Source: an uncultured Phycisphaerae bacterium (GTDB lineage: Bacteria; Planctomycetota; Phycisphaerae; UBA1845; Fen-1342). Taken from it: a DNA stretch of 64,000 nt. The stretch lies in NCBI GenBank assembly GCA_937928595.1, contig CALGJV010000004.1, positions 97,430 through 161,429 of the forward strand, in the 5' to 3' direction. The notes under the pieces were generated by a model. It searched no databases, was not told the DNA's origin, and was given only the letters and a program-made list of their open reading frames with translations. The translations under genes were made by a program, and so were the position numbers. How positions within the stretch are numbered: the first letter of the stretch is position 1; each line of letters begins with the position of its first letter. Of this stretch, positions 16,895 through 24,991 are shown one piece after another.

Positions 16895-18331
16895 TCAGCC
16901 GCTCCCCAAGGCGATGGGAGTCGAGCGGGGCGGTTCCGCCGCCGGGTCGTGCGCAACGCGGGCCGCGCCGGGCCGGTCGCGCTCGGGCGGTGGCGGCGTC
17001 TCGTCCGCGTACGACACGACGCGGTTCCGGCCGGTCTGCTTGGCGGCGTACATTGCGCGGTCGGCCATCTCGATGAGCTGAAGCGCGTCCCACGGCGCCC
17101 GCCACTGGGCGGCGCCGATGCTGGCGGTGATGGGCAGCGCGACGCCGCGGAAGCGGGCGTCGCCGTCGCGGACGGACTCGAGCAAACGGCGCGCGACCCG
17201 CTGCGCGCCGGCGAGGTCGGTGGAAGGAAGCAGGACGACGAACTCGTCGCCGCCCATGCGCGCCGCGCCGTCGAACTGGCGCAGCACGCCGCGGATGCGC
17301 GTCGCGACGTGCTGAAGCAGGGCGTCGCCCGCCGCGTGCCCCTCGCGGTCGTTGACCGTCTTGAGGCCGTCCAGGTCGATCATCAGCAGGGACAGCGGGC
17401 TGTCGAAACGCTCCGCTCGACGGATTTCGCGCTCCAGCGTCTCCATCAGCCAGCGCGGGTTGAACAGGCCCGTGAGGGCGTCAACTCGGGCCTCGGTCTG
17501 GGCCTGCTCGAACCGCCGTGCGTAGTGCAGGGCGCGGGCCACAAACGCGCAGATCGGCTCGAGCGCCGGCGGAGGCACCGTGGCGCCGGCCGAGGTCGTG
17601 CAGAGATTCAGCACGCCCACCAGGCGCCCGTCCACCCGCAGCGGCGCAACCAGGCACGCTTCATCCGGATAGCGGGCCGTGTCCGCCGGCGGCAGGCTGC
17701 GCCCGCGCCGCTCAGCCGCGGCCTGCGTGGTCTGGAGCACGCGCCCGCTCAGCGCCACGTCCACCATCAGGTGGCCCGCCGGGTCATCGAGCGGCACCAG
17801 AGCCTCCAGCGGCCGCGTGTGCGTCGACTCGACCAGTTCGAGCACGGCGCGCCCGGGATCGTGTAGGTAGAGCGAGGCGGTCGCGTAGCCCAGCAGCGGC
17901 GGCAGGTCGTGGACGAGCTTGTGACACAGCGCGCGCAGCCGGAGCTCGTGAAAGTGCAGCAGCCAGCCCGGCAGCCACCCGACCTCGGGCGGCGCGATGG
18001 GGGGCGGGGCGGGTCCGGTCCCCGCCCAGAGCACTTGGAAGACTGTGGCGGAACAGGGTTTGCGGACGAAGAGCCCGGGCGGCAGGTCGGCGGGGGTGGA
18101 CCGACGGCGCGAGTAGAAGTAGACCCGCCGAACCGGTGTGTCGGGGGGACGCGCGCGGATGGAATCGAGGTCAAGCCAGAGATGCGCGGCCGGGACCGAT
18201 TGCGCCACACTCCACTCGGCGGGGTCGAGGCACGTCAGTTGCGCGTGGGGCGGGCGATGTCGCTCGACGGCGGCCCGCAGCGGGGCGTCGGCGGTGACGA
18301 GCACCACGTCGATCCGGGGCGAAGCGACCAC
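16895..18331 (-). CDS. GAF-GGDEF diguanylate cyclase with REC-like N-terminus
   Basis: A 478-aa protein making cyclic di-GMP from two GTP. The catalytic GGDEF is intact at residues 360-364, and the inhibitory I-site RQFD precedes it by five residues, so product feedback is expected. Residues 1-110 look like a degenerate response-regulator fold (LDLDS, FVRKPC), 130-290 like a GAF sensor domain, then the cyclase. The GTG start at 18331 follows AAGGAG by 8 nt. The stop is next to the ATG of the ParA gene, implying coordinated production. Confidence 0.92.
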   Translation of the reverse strand: MVASPRIDVVLVTADAPLRAAVERHRPPHAQLTCLDPAEWSVAQSVPAAHLWLDLDSIRARPPDTPVRRVYFYSRRRSTPADLPPGLFVRKPCSATVFQVLWAGTGPAPPPIAPPEVGWLPGWLLHFHELRLRALCHKLVHDLPPLLGYATASLYLHDPGRAVLELVESTHTRPLEALVPLDDPAGHLMVDVALSGRVLQTTQAAAERRGRSLPPADTARYPDEACLVAPLRVDGRLVGVLNLCTTSAGATVPPPALEPICAFVARALHYARRFEQAQTEARVDALTGLFNPRWLMETLEREIRRAERFDSPLSLLMIDLDGLKTVNDREGHAAGDALLQHVATRIRGVLRQFDGAARMGGDEFVVLLPSTDLAGAQRVARRLLESVRDGDARFRGVALPITASIGAAQWRAPWDALQLIEMADRAMYAAKQTGRNRVVSYADETPPPPERDRPGAARVAHDPAAEPPRSTPIALGSG

Positions 18332-18355
18332 GGCGCGGACTCCTTGGCGCGGATT

Positions 18356-18457
18356 CTATCGGAAGCGCCTGGGACGGGACTGAAGCCGAACCTGCGCCGG
18401 CGGCTTGTGCGCCGCCGCGCAAATCTGATACGCCGGCGGGCCGCAACCTTCCGATAG
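18356..18457. promoter_or_regulatory. Inverted CTTCCGATAG pair in a divergent promoter region
   Basis: CTATCGGAAG (18356-18365) and CTTCCGATAG (18448-18457) form an inverted pair. Each copy therefore reads CTTCCGATAG toward the gene it faces: the cyclase on the minus strand and the TPR/flagellar genes on the plus strand. They may be activator sites or alternative-sigma -10 elements. Function is inferred from placement only. Confidence 0.4.
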
Positions 18458-18538
18458 GACCCGCGTCGTCGCGAGGCCGCGGCGAGCGCGGAGAGCGCGC
18501 CCGCGCCCGGCCCCCGCAGGAAGCAGGACACGCACAGG

Positions 18539-20788
18539 ATGAGCTCCGGCGGAGTGTTCAGACAGGCAGCCGAACTGCTGACCGGACGCTGGCAGGTGCC
18601 GCTGGCGCTCCTGGCGACGGCGGCCGCCGCCGTCGCGCTGCTGCGGCTCGCGCCGGACGCCCTGCCGGTCGACAGCGCCGCGGTGCTGGCCGACGCGCGT
18701 CTGCTGGAAGACGCGGGCGAACTGACGGTGGCGGCGCAGGCGCTGGACGAGGTGCTGCGCCGGCAAGCACCGGCCGACGCGGCGTCGCGCGGCGCGCTGC
18801 GCGCGGCGCTGGCCCGGATCAGCTTCGAGCTGGCGCGGGCGACGGATCCGCCGGCGCCGGAACTGGCCCAGCGCGTGATCGCCCAGCAGTTGGCGGCGTG
18901 GGCGGACGGGGTGCCCCGCGAGCCGCGCGCCGCGCTGCGCGTGGCCCTGGCGCGGGCGTGGGCGGGCGACGACGCTGGCGCGCTGGCGGACCTGCGCGGG
19001 ATGCTGGCCGAGGCGCTCGACCCCGACGTGCGTCGCAGCGTCGTGCAGTCGGCCGTCCGCATCCTGGCGCGACATCCGGAACTGCGGGCCGAGCGGCGTA
19101 GTCTGCTCGACCAACTGCTGTCCGATCCCGCGTTGCAGCCGCCGCAGCTCTGGTGGGGCTTGCAGCAGATCGTGCAGGATGCGCTGGCCGAGCACGATGT
19201 GCCGCGCGCGGAGGCCGCGCTCGCCCGGCACGCCGACGCGCTGACCAGCTCCGATCTGAAAGGCTACCTCCGCTATCTCGAAGCACTGGTGCTGTTCTAC
19301 GCGGGGCGGCTGGCCGAGGCGCTGCCCGCGGCCGACTGGGTCAACGAATGGCTGGAGCACGAGGGGCACACGACGCCGGCCCTGGACGAGAACGGGCACC
19401 TGCCGACGCTCAACCGCTGGCTGATCGGGCGCATCCACCTGGCGGAGGACCGGCCGCAGGAAGCGCTGTCCACGATCGACGCCGCGTTGGAGGGAGGGCC
19501 GGACGCGGAGCTGCGGCTGCCGCTGCTCGTGGGACGCTGTGCGGCGCTGACCGCGCTGGGACAGGAGGAGCCCGCGCTCGCGGACTACCGGCGGGCCCGT
19601 GCCCGACTGGCCGAGACGCGCGACGTGCCGCCCGACCTGCGGACCGAGTACGAGCAGACCCTGGCGAGCTGCGTGCGGCGTCTCGTTAACGAGTTCACGC
19701 GGCAGCTCCCGGCCCGTAGCACGGGCGGCGAGCCGGCGCGCGCGCGGCTCGAGCAGGCCGCCCGCGACTGGGAAGCGGCGGCAGCGCTGACGCGCGGCGA
19801 CGAGGAGCAGTTCGGCCTGCTGACCCTGGCGGCCGCGGGGGCCTACGACGCGGCCGGTCGGCCCGAAGATCAGCGGCGAATGCTGGAAGCCTTCCTGGCG
19901 GGCCGTTCGCGCGACCCGCGGATGCCGACGGTGCTGCTGCAACTGGGACAGGCGTGCGAAGCCGCGGGCGACAGTGCCGCGGCTCTCGAGGTCTACCGGC
20001 AGTTGATCGCGGACTACCCGCGGATCGAGGAGGCGGCGCGGGCGCGCGTGCTGCGGGGCGGGCTGCTGATGGGGCTCGGCCCCGATTCGTACGCCGACGC
20101 GGAAGCGGAGCTGGAGGCGCTGCTCCAGGACGACTACGTGTCGCCGGAGGCCGTCGTGTACCGCGACGGGCTGCTGGCGCTGTGCGAGCTGCTGCGTCGG
20201 GAGGGTCGCTACGGCGAGGCGATCGGGCGCCTGGAGAGCTTCCTGGAGCTTTATCCGCGCGATCCGGAGATTCTGCGGGCGCGTTTCATGCTGGCGGAAG
20301 CCTATCGCGCCAGCGGCATGCAGCTGCTCGCGGCGGACAGCGCCGCAGCGCAGGCGGAGGGCCGGGCCCGGCTGCGAACGGCGGCCGAGCGCTTCGAGCG
20401 GCTGCTGGACGAGCTGGCGACCGGGGTGGACGAAGAACAGACGCTGTACGCGCAACTGGCGTCGTTCAGCCGGGCGGATTGCCTGCTCGCGCTGGACGAG
20501 CCGGAGGCGCTGGCCGCGGCCCTGGCGGGCTACCGCGAGGCGGCGGCGCGGTTCGCGGGGGAGCCGGCGGCCCTGGCGGCGCAGGTGCAGATGGCCAGCA
20601 TCCACCTGCGGCAGGGGGACGTGGTGGACGCGGCCCGCGCCATCGAGAAGGCGCGCTGGCTGGCGCGCAGCATTCCGGACGAAGCCTACGCCCGCGCGGG
20701 CGGCGTGAACCGGCAGGGTTGGGAGCAGTATCTGGCAACGATCGCGGCCTCGGACCTGTTTCGCGAGGCCCGGGCGGACGCACGGTAG
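18539..20788 (+). CDS. TPR protein heading the flagellar cluster
   Basis: A 749-aa protein with one N-terminal membrane anchor (VPLALLATAAAAVALLRLA, about residues 20-38), followed by TPR-like helical repeats to the end, for example VLLQLGQACEAAGDSAAALEVYRQLIADYP. It has no enzymatic motif. It lies 28 bp before the FlgN-like gene on the same strand, so it is probably cotranscribed with the flagellar regulators and could be an assembly or envelope scaffold. This role is an inference from position. Confidence 0.7.
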   Translation: MSSGGVFRQAAELLTGRWQVPLALLATAAAAVALLRLAPDALPVDSAAVLADARLLEDAGELTVAAQALDEVLRRQAPADAASRGALRAALARISFELARATDPPAPELAQRVIAQQLAAWADGVPREPRAALRVALARAWAGDDAGALADLRGMLAEALDPDVRRSVVQSAVRILARHPELRAERRSLLDQLLSDPALQPPQLWWGLQQIVQDALAEHDVPRAEAALARHADALTSSDLKGYLRYLEALVLFYAGRLAEALPAADWVNEWLEHEGHTTPALDENGHLPTLNRWLIGRIHLAEDRPQEALSTIDAALEGGPDAELRLPLLVGRCAALTALGQEEPALADYRRARARLAETRDVPPDLRTEYEQTLASCVRRLVNEFTRQLPARSTGGEPARARLEQAARDWEAAAALTRGDEEQFGLLTLAAAGAYDAAGRPEDQRRMLEAFLAGRSRDPRMPTVLLQLGQACEAAGDSAAALEVYRQLIADYPRIEEAARARVLRGGLLMGLGPDSYADAEAELEALLQDDYVSPEAVVYRDGLLALCELLRREGRYGEAIGRLESFLELYPRDPEILRARFMLAEAYRASGMQLLAADSAAAQAEGRARLRTAAERFERLLDELATGVDEEQTLYAQLASFSRADCLLALDEPEALAAALAGYREAAARFAGEPAALAAQVQMASIHLRQGDVVDAARAIEKARWLARSIPDEAYARAGGVNRQGWEQYLATIAASDLFREARADAR

Positions 20789-20816
20789 CGTCCGCGGCGT
20801 GGCTGAGGAGCCGAAC

Positions 20817-21281
20817 ATGGGAATCGCCCCGAACGCGCCCGATGCAACCCGGATCGTGGCACTGCTGACGCGGCAGCGCGACCTGTACCGGCACTTGCGC
20901 GAGCTGAGCGAGAAGCAGCGGCACACGATCACCGGTGACCGGCCGGAACTGCTGCTGTCGATCCTGCGCGACCGGCAGCAGCTCGTGAACGAGCTGGCCC
21001 GGCTCAACACCGAGATGGGTCCGCTGCGGCGGAACTGGGATGCGGCGTACGCGGCGCTGCCCGAAGCAGAGCGGGGGCAGGCCGCGGAGCTGTTGCAGGA
21101 GATCAACGGCCTGCTGCGCGTGATCCTGCGGACCGACCAGGAGGACGGCGCGCTGCTGGCGGCCCGCAAGCAGGCCGTGGCCGCGGAGATCGCCGGGCTG
21201 GCCGGCGGGCAGCAGGTGAACACCGCGTACGCCCGGCAGGCCGGGACCCCGGTCGGGCCGGCGGCGGACGTGTCGGGTTGA
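20817..21281 (+). CDS. FlgN-like flagellar export chaperone
   Basis: A 154-aa all-helical protein. The helix pairs RIVALLTRQRDLYRHLRELSEKQ and LLSILRDRQQLVNELARLN resemble FlgN, the cytoplasmic chaperone of hook-associated proteins FlgK and FlgL. ATG 20817 was chosen because GAGGAG lies 6 nt upstream; an in-frame GTG is six codons earlier. It sits between the TPR gene and the flagellar histidine kinase. Sequence similarity in this family is weak, so the call leans on context. Confidence 0.65.
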   Translation: MGIAPNAPDATRIVALLTRQRDLYRHLRELSEKQRHTITGDRPELLLSILRDRQQLVNELARLNTEMGPLRRNWDAAYAALPEAERGQAAELLQEINGLLRVILRTDQEDGALLAARKQAVAAEIAGLAGGQQVNTAYARQAGTPVGPAADVSG

Positions 21282-21292
21282 GGAGCGGCGGG

Positions 21293-22186
21293 ATGCCCGG
21301 TGAGCGCTCGGGAACGGCGACTTCTCCGGCGGCCGCACCGGACGGCGGTCTGGGCGACGTCCTGCGCGAGTACCTGGACGTGGCCGGGCGGCTCCAGCGC
21401 ACGCACGAGGCGCTGCAGGGCGAGATCGCGCGCCTGCGACAGGAGCTGGCCAGCAAGGACCGCGAGCTGGAGCTGCGGCGCCGGCTGGCGGCGCTGGGCG
21501 AGCTGGCGGCCGGGGTCGCGCACGAGGTGCGCAATCCCCTCGGCGCGATTCAGCTCTACAGCGGTCTGCTCCGCAACCAGTGCCGCGCGGCCAACCTCGG
21601 CTCGGCGCTGCAACTGATCGAGAAGATCGAGGCGGGAATCGCCGCAATCGACACGGTCGTCAAGGACACGCTGGCCCTCGCCCCGCGCGACCGCCGGCTG
21701 GCGCCCTGCCCGCTGGGGCCGGTGCTCGCGGCCGTCGCGGACGCGGTGCGGCCGGCGCTGGACCGCAACGGCGTGCGGCTGGTGATGCAGGGGGCGGAGA
21801 CCGCGCCGGCGGTGCGGGCCGACGCGGCCGGGCTCCAGCGCGTGTTGGTGAATCTGGTGGTCAACGCCGCCGAAGCCACGCCGGCCGGCACGACGGTGAC
21901 CGTGGCGGTGAGCCGCCCGGCGGAGGAGCTCGTCGAGGTGCAGGTGCTCGACGAGGGGCCGGGGCTGCCGGACGACCTGCGGGACCGGATTTTCGATCCA
22001 TTCTTCACAACCAAGGAACACGGCACGGGACTCGGGCTGACGATCGCGCACCGCCTCATCGAGGCGTTCGGCGGCCGGCTGTCGGCGGGCAACCGCCCGA
22101 GCGGCGGCGCGGTGTTCACGCTGGCGCTGCCGGCGGCGTCGCCGGACGCCGACGAGCGCGCGACGCCCTGCCCGAATGCTGCTTGA
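21293..22186 (+). CDS. Sensor histidine kinase, FlrB/AtoS-like
   Basis: A 297-aa soluble kinase without membrane segments. An N-terminal coiled coil (about residues 20-65) leads into the H-box GVAHEVRNPLGAI with phospho-acceptor His77. This is followed by the ATPase domain with N-box NLVVNAAEA, G1 DEGPGLPDD, F-box FDPFFTTK and G2 GTGLGL. It should phosphorylate the sigma-54 regulator 17 bp downstream. The layout matches FlrB/FleS-type flagellar kinases. ATG 21293 follows AGGAG by 7 nt. Confidence 0.92.
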   Translation: MPGERSGTATSPAAAPDGGLGDVLREYLDVAGRLQRTHEALQGEIARLRQELASKDRELELRRRLAALGELAAGVAHEVRNPLGAIQLYSGLLRNQCRAANLGSALQLIEKIEAGIAAIDTVVKDTLALAPRDRRLAPCPLGPVLAAVADAVRPALDRNGVRLVMQGAETAPAVRADAAGLQRVLVNLVVNAAEATPAGTTVTVAVSRPAEELVEVQVLDEGPGLPDDLRDRIFDPFFTTKEHGTGLGLTIAHRLIEAFGGRLSAGNRPSGGAVFTLALPAASPDADERATPCPNAA

Positions 22187-22202
22187 CAGACAAGGAGGAA
22201 CG

Positions 22203-23606
22203 ATGGCCTGCATCTGCGTAATCGACGACCAGGCGATGATGCGCGACTCGTTGACGGCCGCGCTGACCGCCCAGGACCATAGGGTCTACGGGTACGAGAG
22301 CGCCCAGGAAGCGCTCACGATGATCAAGCAGCAGCCGTTCGACGTGGTGCTGACGGATCTGCGCATGCCGGGGCTCGACGGCGTGGCGCTGCTCCGCGAG
22401 CTGCGGCGGCTGGGACTGGACGTGCCGGTGATCCTCATGACGGCCCACGCCTCGGTCGAGACGGCCGTCGAGGCGATGAAGCTCGGCGCGTTCGACTACG
22501 TGCAGAAGCCGTTCAACGCCCAGGAGATCGAGATCGTGATCGAGCGGGCGCTGCGCGAGCGCGCGCTGCTGCGCGACAACGAGATCCTGCGCCGCACGGT
22601 GGAGGATCTCAGCCGCCACCGCGAATTGATCGGCCAGTCGCCGGCGATGCGACCGGTGCTGGAGAAGGTCCAGCGCGTGGCGCAGAGCTCGGCGACGGTG
22701 CTGATCACGGGCGAGAGCGGCACGGGCAAGGAGCTGATCGCGCGGGCGATCCACGCGGCCTCGGCCCGGGCGGAGCAGCCGCTGCTGTGCGTGAACTGCG
22801 CCGCGTTGTCGCCGACGCTGCTCGAAAGCGAGCTGTTCGGACACGAGAAGGGCGCGTTCACCGGCGCCGACCGGATGCGCAAAGGGCGCTTCGAGCTGGC
22901 GGACGGCGGGACGCTGCTGCTGGACGAGGTGTCCGAGATCGCGCCGGCGCTCCAGGCCAAGCTTCTGCGGGTGCTCCAGGAGCACGAGTTCGAGCGGGTC
23001 GGCAGCTCCGTCACGCGCCACGTCGACGTGCGCGTGATTGCGACGACCAACCGCGATCTGCGCGAATGGGCCGCGAAGGCCCGTTTCCGCGAGGACTTGT
23101 TCTACCGGCTGAGCGTGCTGCCGATCGAGGTGCCGCCGCTCCGCGACCGGCGCGAGGACATCCCGCTCCTGCTGGACTCGTTCATCGGGCGGATCACGGC
23201 CCGCGAGGGCCGGGAGCGGCCGAGGCTGACGCCCGACGCGCTGAAGCTGCTCCAGGAGTACGGCTGGCCCGGCAACGTGCGCGAGCTCGAGAACCTGTGC
23301 GAGCGCGTCTGCGTGCTGGAGGCCGGGCGCGAGGTGGGGCCGGGCACGCTGGCGCCGCTGCTCACCGGCCCGCTCAAGGTGGCCAGCGCGCCGGCCGCGA
23401 GCGTGGCGTACCGCGACGGGTCGATCCTGGACGACGCGGAGCGCGACCTGATTCTGCGTACGCTCGAGCGCTTCAGCGGACACCGTGAGAAGACGGCCCG
23501 GGCGCTGGGCATCGGGCTGCGGACGCTGGGTCTCAAGCTGAAGCGCTGGCGCGAGGAAGGCTCGTTCCACGAGGAGCGGCAGCGCCGGGCGACCACGTTC
23601 GCCTAG
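22203..23606 (+). CDS. Sigma-54-dependent response regulator, FlrC/AtoC-like
   Basis: A 467-aa NtrC-family activator. Receiver domain with phospho-Asp52 in VVLTDLRMPG; AAA+ domain with Walker A GESGTGKE (170-177), the sigma-54 contact loop GAFTGA (217-222) and Walker B LLLDEVSEI; Fis-type HTH at the C-terminus (HREKTARALGIGLRTLGLKLKRW). It should open sigma-54 promoters of flagellar operons; a near-consensus one lies 12 nt after its stop codon. AAGGAGGA precedes ATG 22203. Confidence 0.95.
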   Translation: MACICVIDDQAMMRDSLTAALTAQDHRVYGYESAQEALTMIKQQPFDVVLTDLRMPGLDGVALLRELRRLGLDVPVILMTAHASVETAVEAMKLGAFDYVQKPFNAQEIEIVIERALRERALLRDNEILRRTVEDLSRHRELIGQSPAMRPVLEKVQRVAQSSATVLITGESGTGKELIARAIHAASARAEQPLLCVNCAALSPTLLESELFGHEKGAFTGADRMRKGRFELADGGTLLLDEVSEIAPALQAKLLRVLQEHEFERVGSSVTRHVDVRVIATTNRDLREWAAKARFREDLFYRLSVLPIEVPPLRDRREDIPLLLDSFIGRITAREGRERPRLTPDALKLLQEYGWPGNVRELENLCERVCVLEAGREVGPGTLAPLLTGPLKVASAPAASVAYRDGSILDDAERDLILRTLERFSGHREKTARALGIGLRTLGLKLKRWREEGSFHEERQRRATTFA

Positions 23607-23617
23607 GACCCCGGGCG

Positions 23618-23633
23618 CGGCACGCGACTTGCT
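23618..23633 (+). promoter_or_regulatory. Sigma-54 promoter of the flgB operon
   Basis: CGGCACGCGACTTGCT matches the -24/-12 consensus TGGCACG-N4-TTGCT at all but the first base, with GG (23619-23620) and GC (23631-23632) exactly 10 nt apart. It lies between the stop of the sigma-54 activator gene and the flgB start at 23663, so it should drive the rod, MS-ring, export and hook genes. Confidence 0.8.
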
Positions 23634-23662
23634 CGCCGCAAGGTGACGACGAGGACCCCGCG

Positions 23663-24100
23663 ATGTGGATCGACCGGTTGACGGGTTCGCGGACGACGCA
23701 CGCCCTGGAGCTGTCGGCCAAGTTCGCCGAGCAGCGTCAGCGGGTGCTGGCCGAGAACCTCGCCAACGTGGACACGCCGGACTACCACACGCAGCGGCTC
23801 GATCCGCGCGCGTTCCAGGCGTCGCTGGCCGCCGCGCTCGCGCGGGCCCGGCCGGGCCGGTCCGACCCGCTGGAACTGCGCGACAACGCACAATTTGCGG
23901 TCGGGCCGGGCGGGGCGCCGCGCGTGCGGCCGGTCCGCGAGCCGGCGCCGAACGTGTTGTTCCACGACGGGACGAACGCGCGGCTGGAGACGCTGCTGAC
24001 GGACGTGTCGGAGAACGCGCTGCACTACGAGCTCGCCACGGGACTGCTGCGCGGCAAGTACGAGCAGCTCCTGCGGGCCATCCGAGGTCGGATCACATGA
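23663..24100 (+). CDS. flgB: Flagellar basal-body rod protein FlgB
   Basis: A 145-aa proximal rod subunit. The rod-family N-terminal signature is present (KFAEQRQRVLAENLANVDTPDY), and the C-terminus ends in the helical GLLRGKYEQLLRAIRGRI. It is exported by the flagellar type III system and polymerises across the periplasm. First gene after the sigma-54 promoter. Its stop overlaps the flgC start (ATGA). Confidence 0.95.
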   Translation: MWIDRLTGSRTTHALELSAKFAEQRQRVLAENLANVDTPDYHTQRLDPRAFQASLAAALARARPGRSDPLELRDNAQFAVGPGGAPRVRPVREPAPNVLFHDGTNARLETLLTDVSENALHYELATGLLRGKYEQLLRAIRGRIT

Positions 24101-24495
24101 TCGGCACTTTCGACATCACCGCGTCGGCGCTGGTCGCGCAGCGCACGCGTCTCGACGTGATCGCCGGCAACCTGGCGAACGCGGAGGTGACCCAGCAGGA
24201 GGACGGCACGATCCGGCCCTACCGCCGCCGGTTCGTGACGTTCATGAGCGGGGACGGCGCCGGCGGCGCCGGCGTGCACGTGGACGCCGTGCGCGCGGAC
24301 CCGTCGCCGTTCCGCGCCAAGTACGACCCCGAGCACCCCCATGCCGATGCCGCCGGCTACGTTCAACTCCCGAACGTCAGCATCACGATGGAGTACGTGG
24401 ACGCGCTGGCCGCCAGCCGCGCGTACGAGGTGAACGCGGCGATGCTGAACGTGACGCGGACGATGGCGCAACAGGCCCTGCGCCTGTTCGCCTGA
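24097..24495 (+). CDS. flgC: Flagellar basal-body rod protein FlgC
   Basis: A 132-aa rod subunit. The N-terminal block FDITASALVAQRTRLDVIAGNLANAEVT and C-terminal block YVQLPNVSITMEYVDALAASRAYEVNAAML are both family-typical. It starts at the ATG overlapping the flgB stop, so it is translationally coupled. Forms the proximal rod with FlgB and FliE. Confidence 0.96.
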   Translation: MIGTFDITASALVAQRTRLDVIAGNLANAEVTQQEDGTIRPYRRRFVTFMSGDGAGGAGVHVDAVRADPSPFRAKYDPEHPHADAAGYVQLPNVSITMEYVDALAASRAYEVNAAMLNVTRTMAQQALRLFA

Positions 24496-24527
24496 GGCGG
24501 GCCCCCTGCGGGCGCGCGGAGATGCCC

Positions 24528-24842
24528 ATGGTGCAGCCGGTCTCATTCTCGCCCCTCTCCCCGGTCGGACCGCTCCGGCCGGCGGAGACGCCCCGGCCCG
24601 CGGAGGTCCCGTCCGTTCCGGGCGGCGACTTCGCCGGCGAGGTGCGGCGGCAGCTCGAGCAGGTCAGCCGGATGCAGGCCGAGGCCGATGCCGGCGTGCA
24701 CCAGCTCCTGACCGGGCAGTCCAACGACCTGACGGGCGTCTTCACCACCGCGCGGAAGGCCGAGGTCGCCTTCAGCCTGCTCATGGAGATCCGCAACAAG
24801 CTGGTCGACGCGTACACCGAGCTGCGCCAGTTGCGCGTCTAG
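24528..24842 (+). CDS. fliE: Flagellar hook-basal body protein FliE
   Basis: A 104-aa MS-ring/rod junction protein. The C-terminal half is conserved (SNDLTGVFTTARKAEVAFSLLMEIRNKLVDAYTEL); the first 40 residues are Pro-rich. ATG 24528 is preferred over ATG 24522 because GGAG (24518-24521) is 6 nt from it and directly abuts the other. It lies in the conserved flgB-flgC-fliE order. Confidence 0.93.
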   Translation: MVQPVSFSPLSPVGPLRPAETPRPAEVPSVPGGDFAGEVRRQLEQVSRMQAEADAGVHQLLTGQSNDLTGVFTTARKAEVAFSLLMEIRNKLVDAYTELRQLRV

Positions 24843-24991
24843 CGGCGGACCGTCCGCCGCCGCGCCGCTGAGCGGTCGGCCCGCGCGCCCGGCCCGGGCT
24901 GCGCCGCGGCGCGGCCGCCACGACGCACCGGAGGAGCCGGTGCCGGACGGACACGGGTTGCAGGCGGCGGAGGCCGCCGGGAGTCGCCCGG

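Noticed and set aside
18356..22213. A 1285-codon open frame on the minus strand
   Set aside because: It lies opposite the TPR, FlgN-like and kinase genes, which have clear domains and ribosome binding sites. Its translation is Arg/Gln/Pro-rich without any domain; long antisense frames are expected at this GC content.
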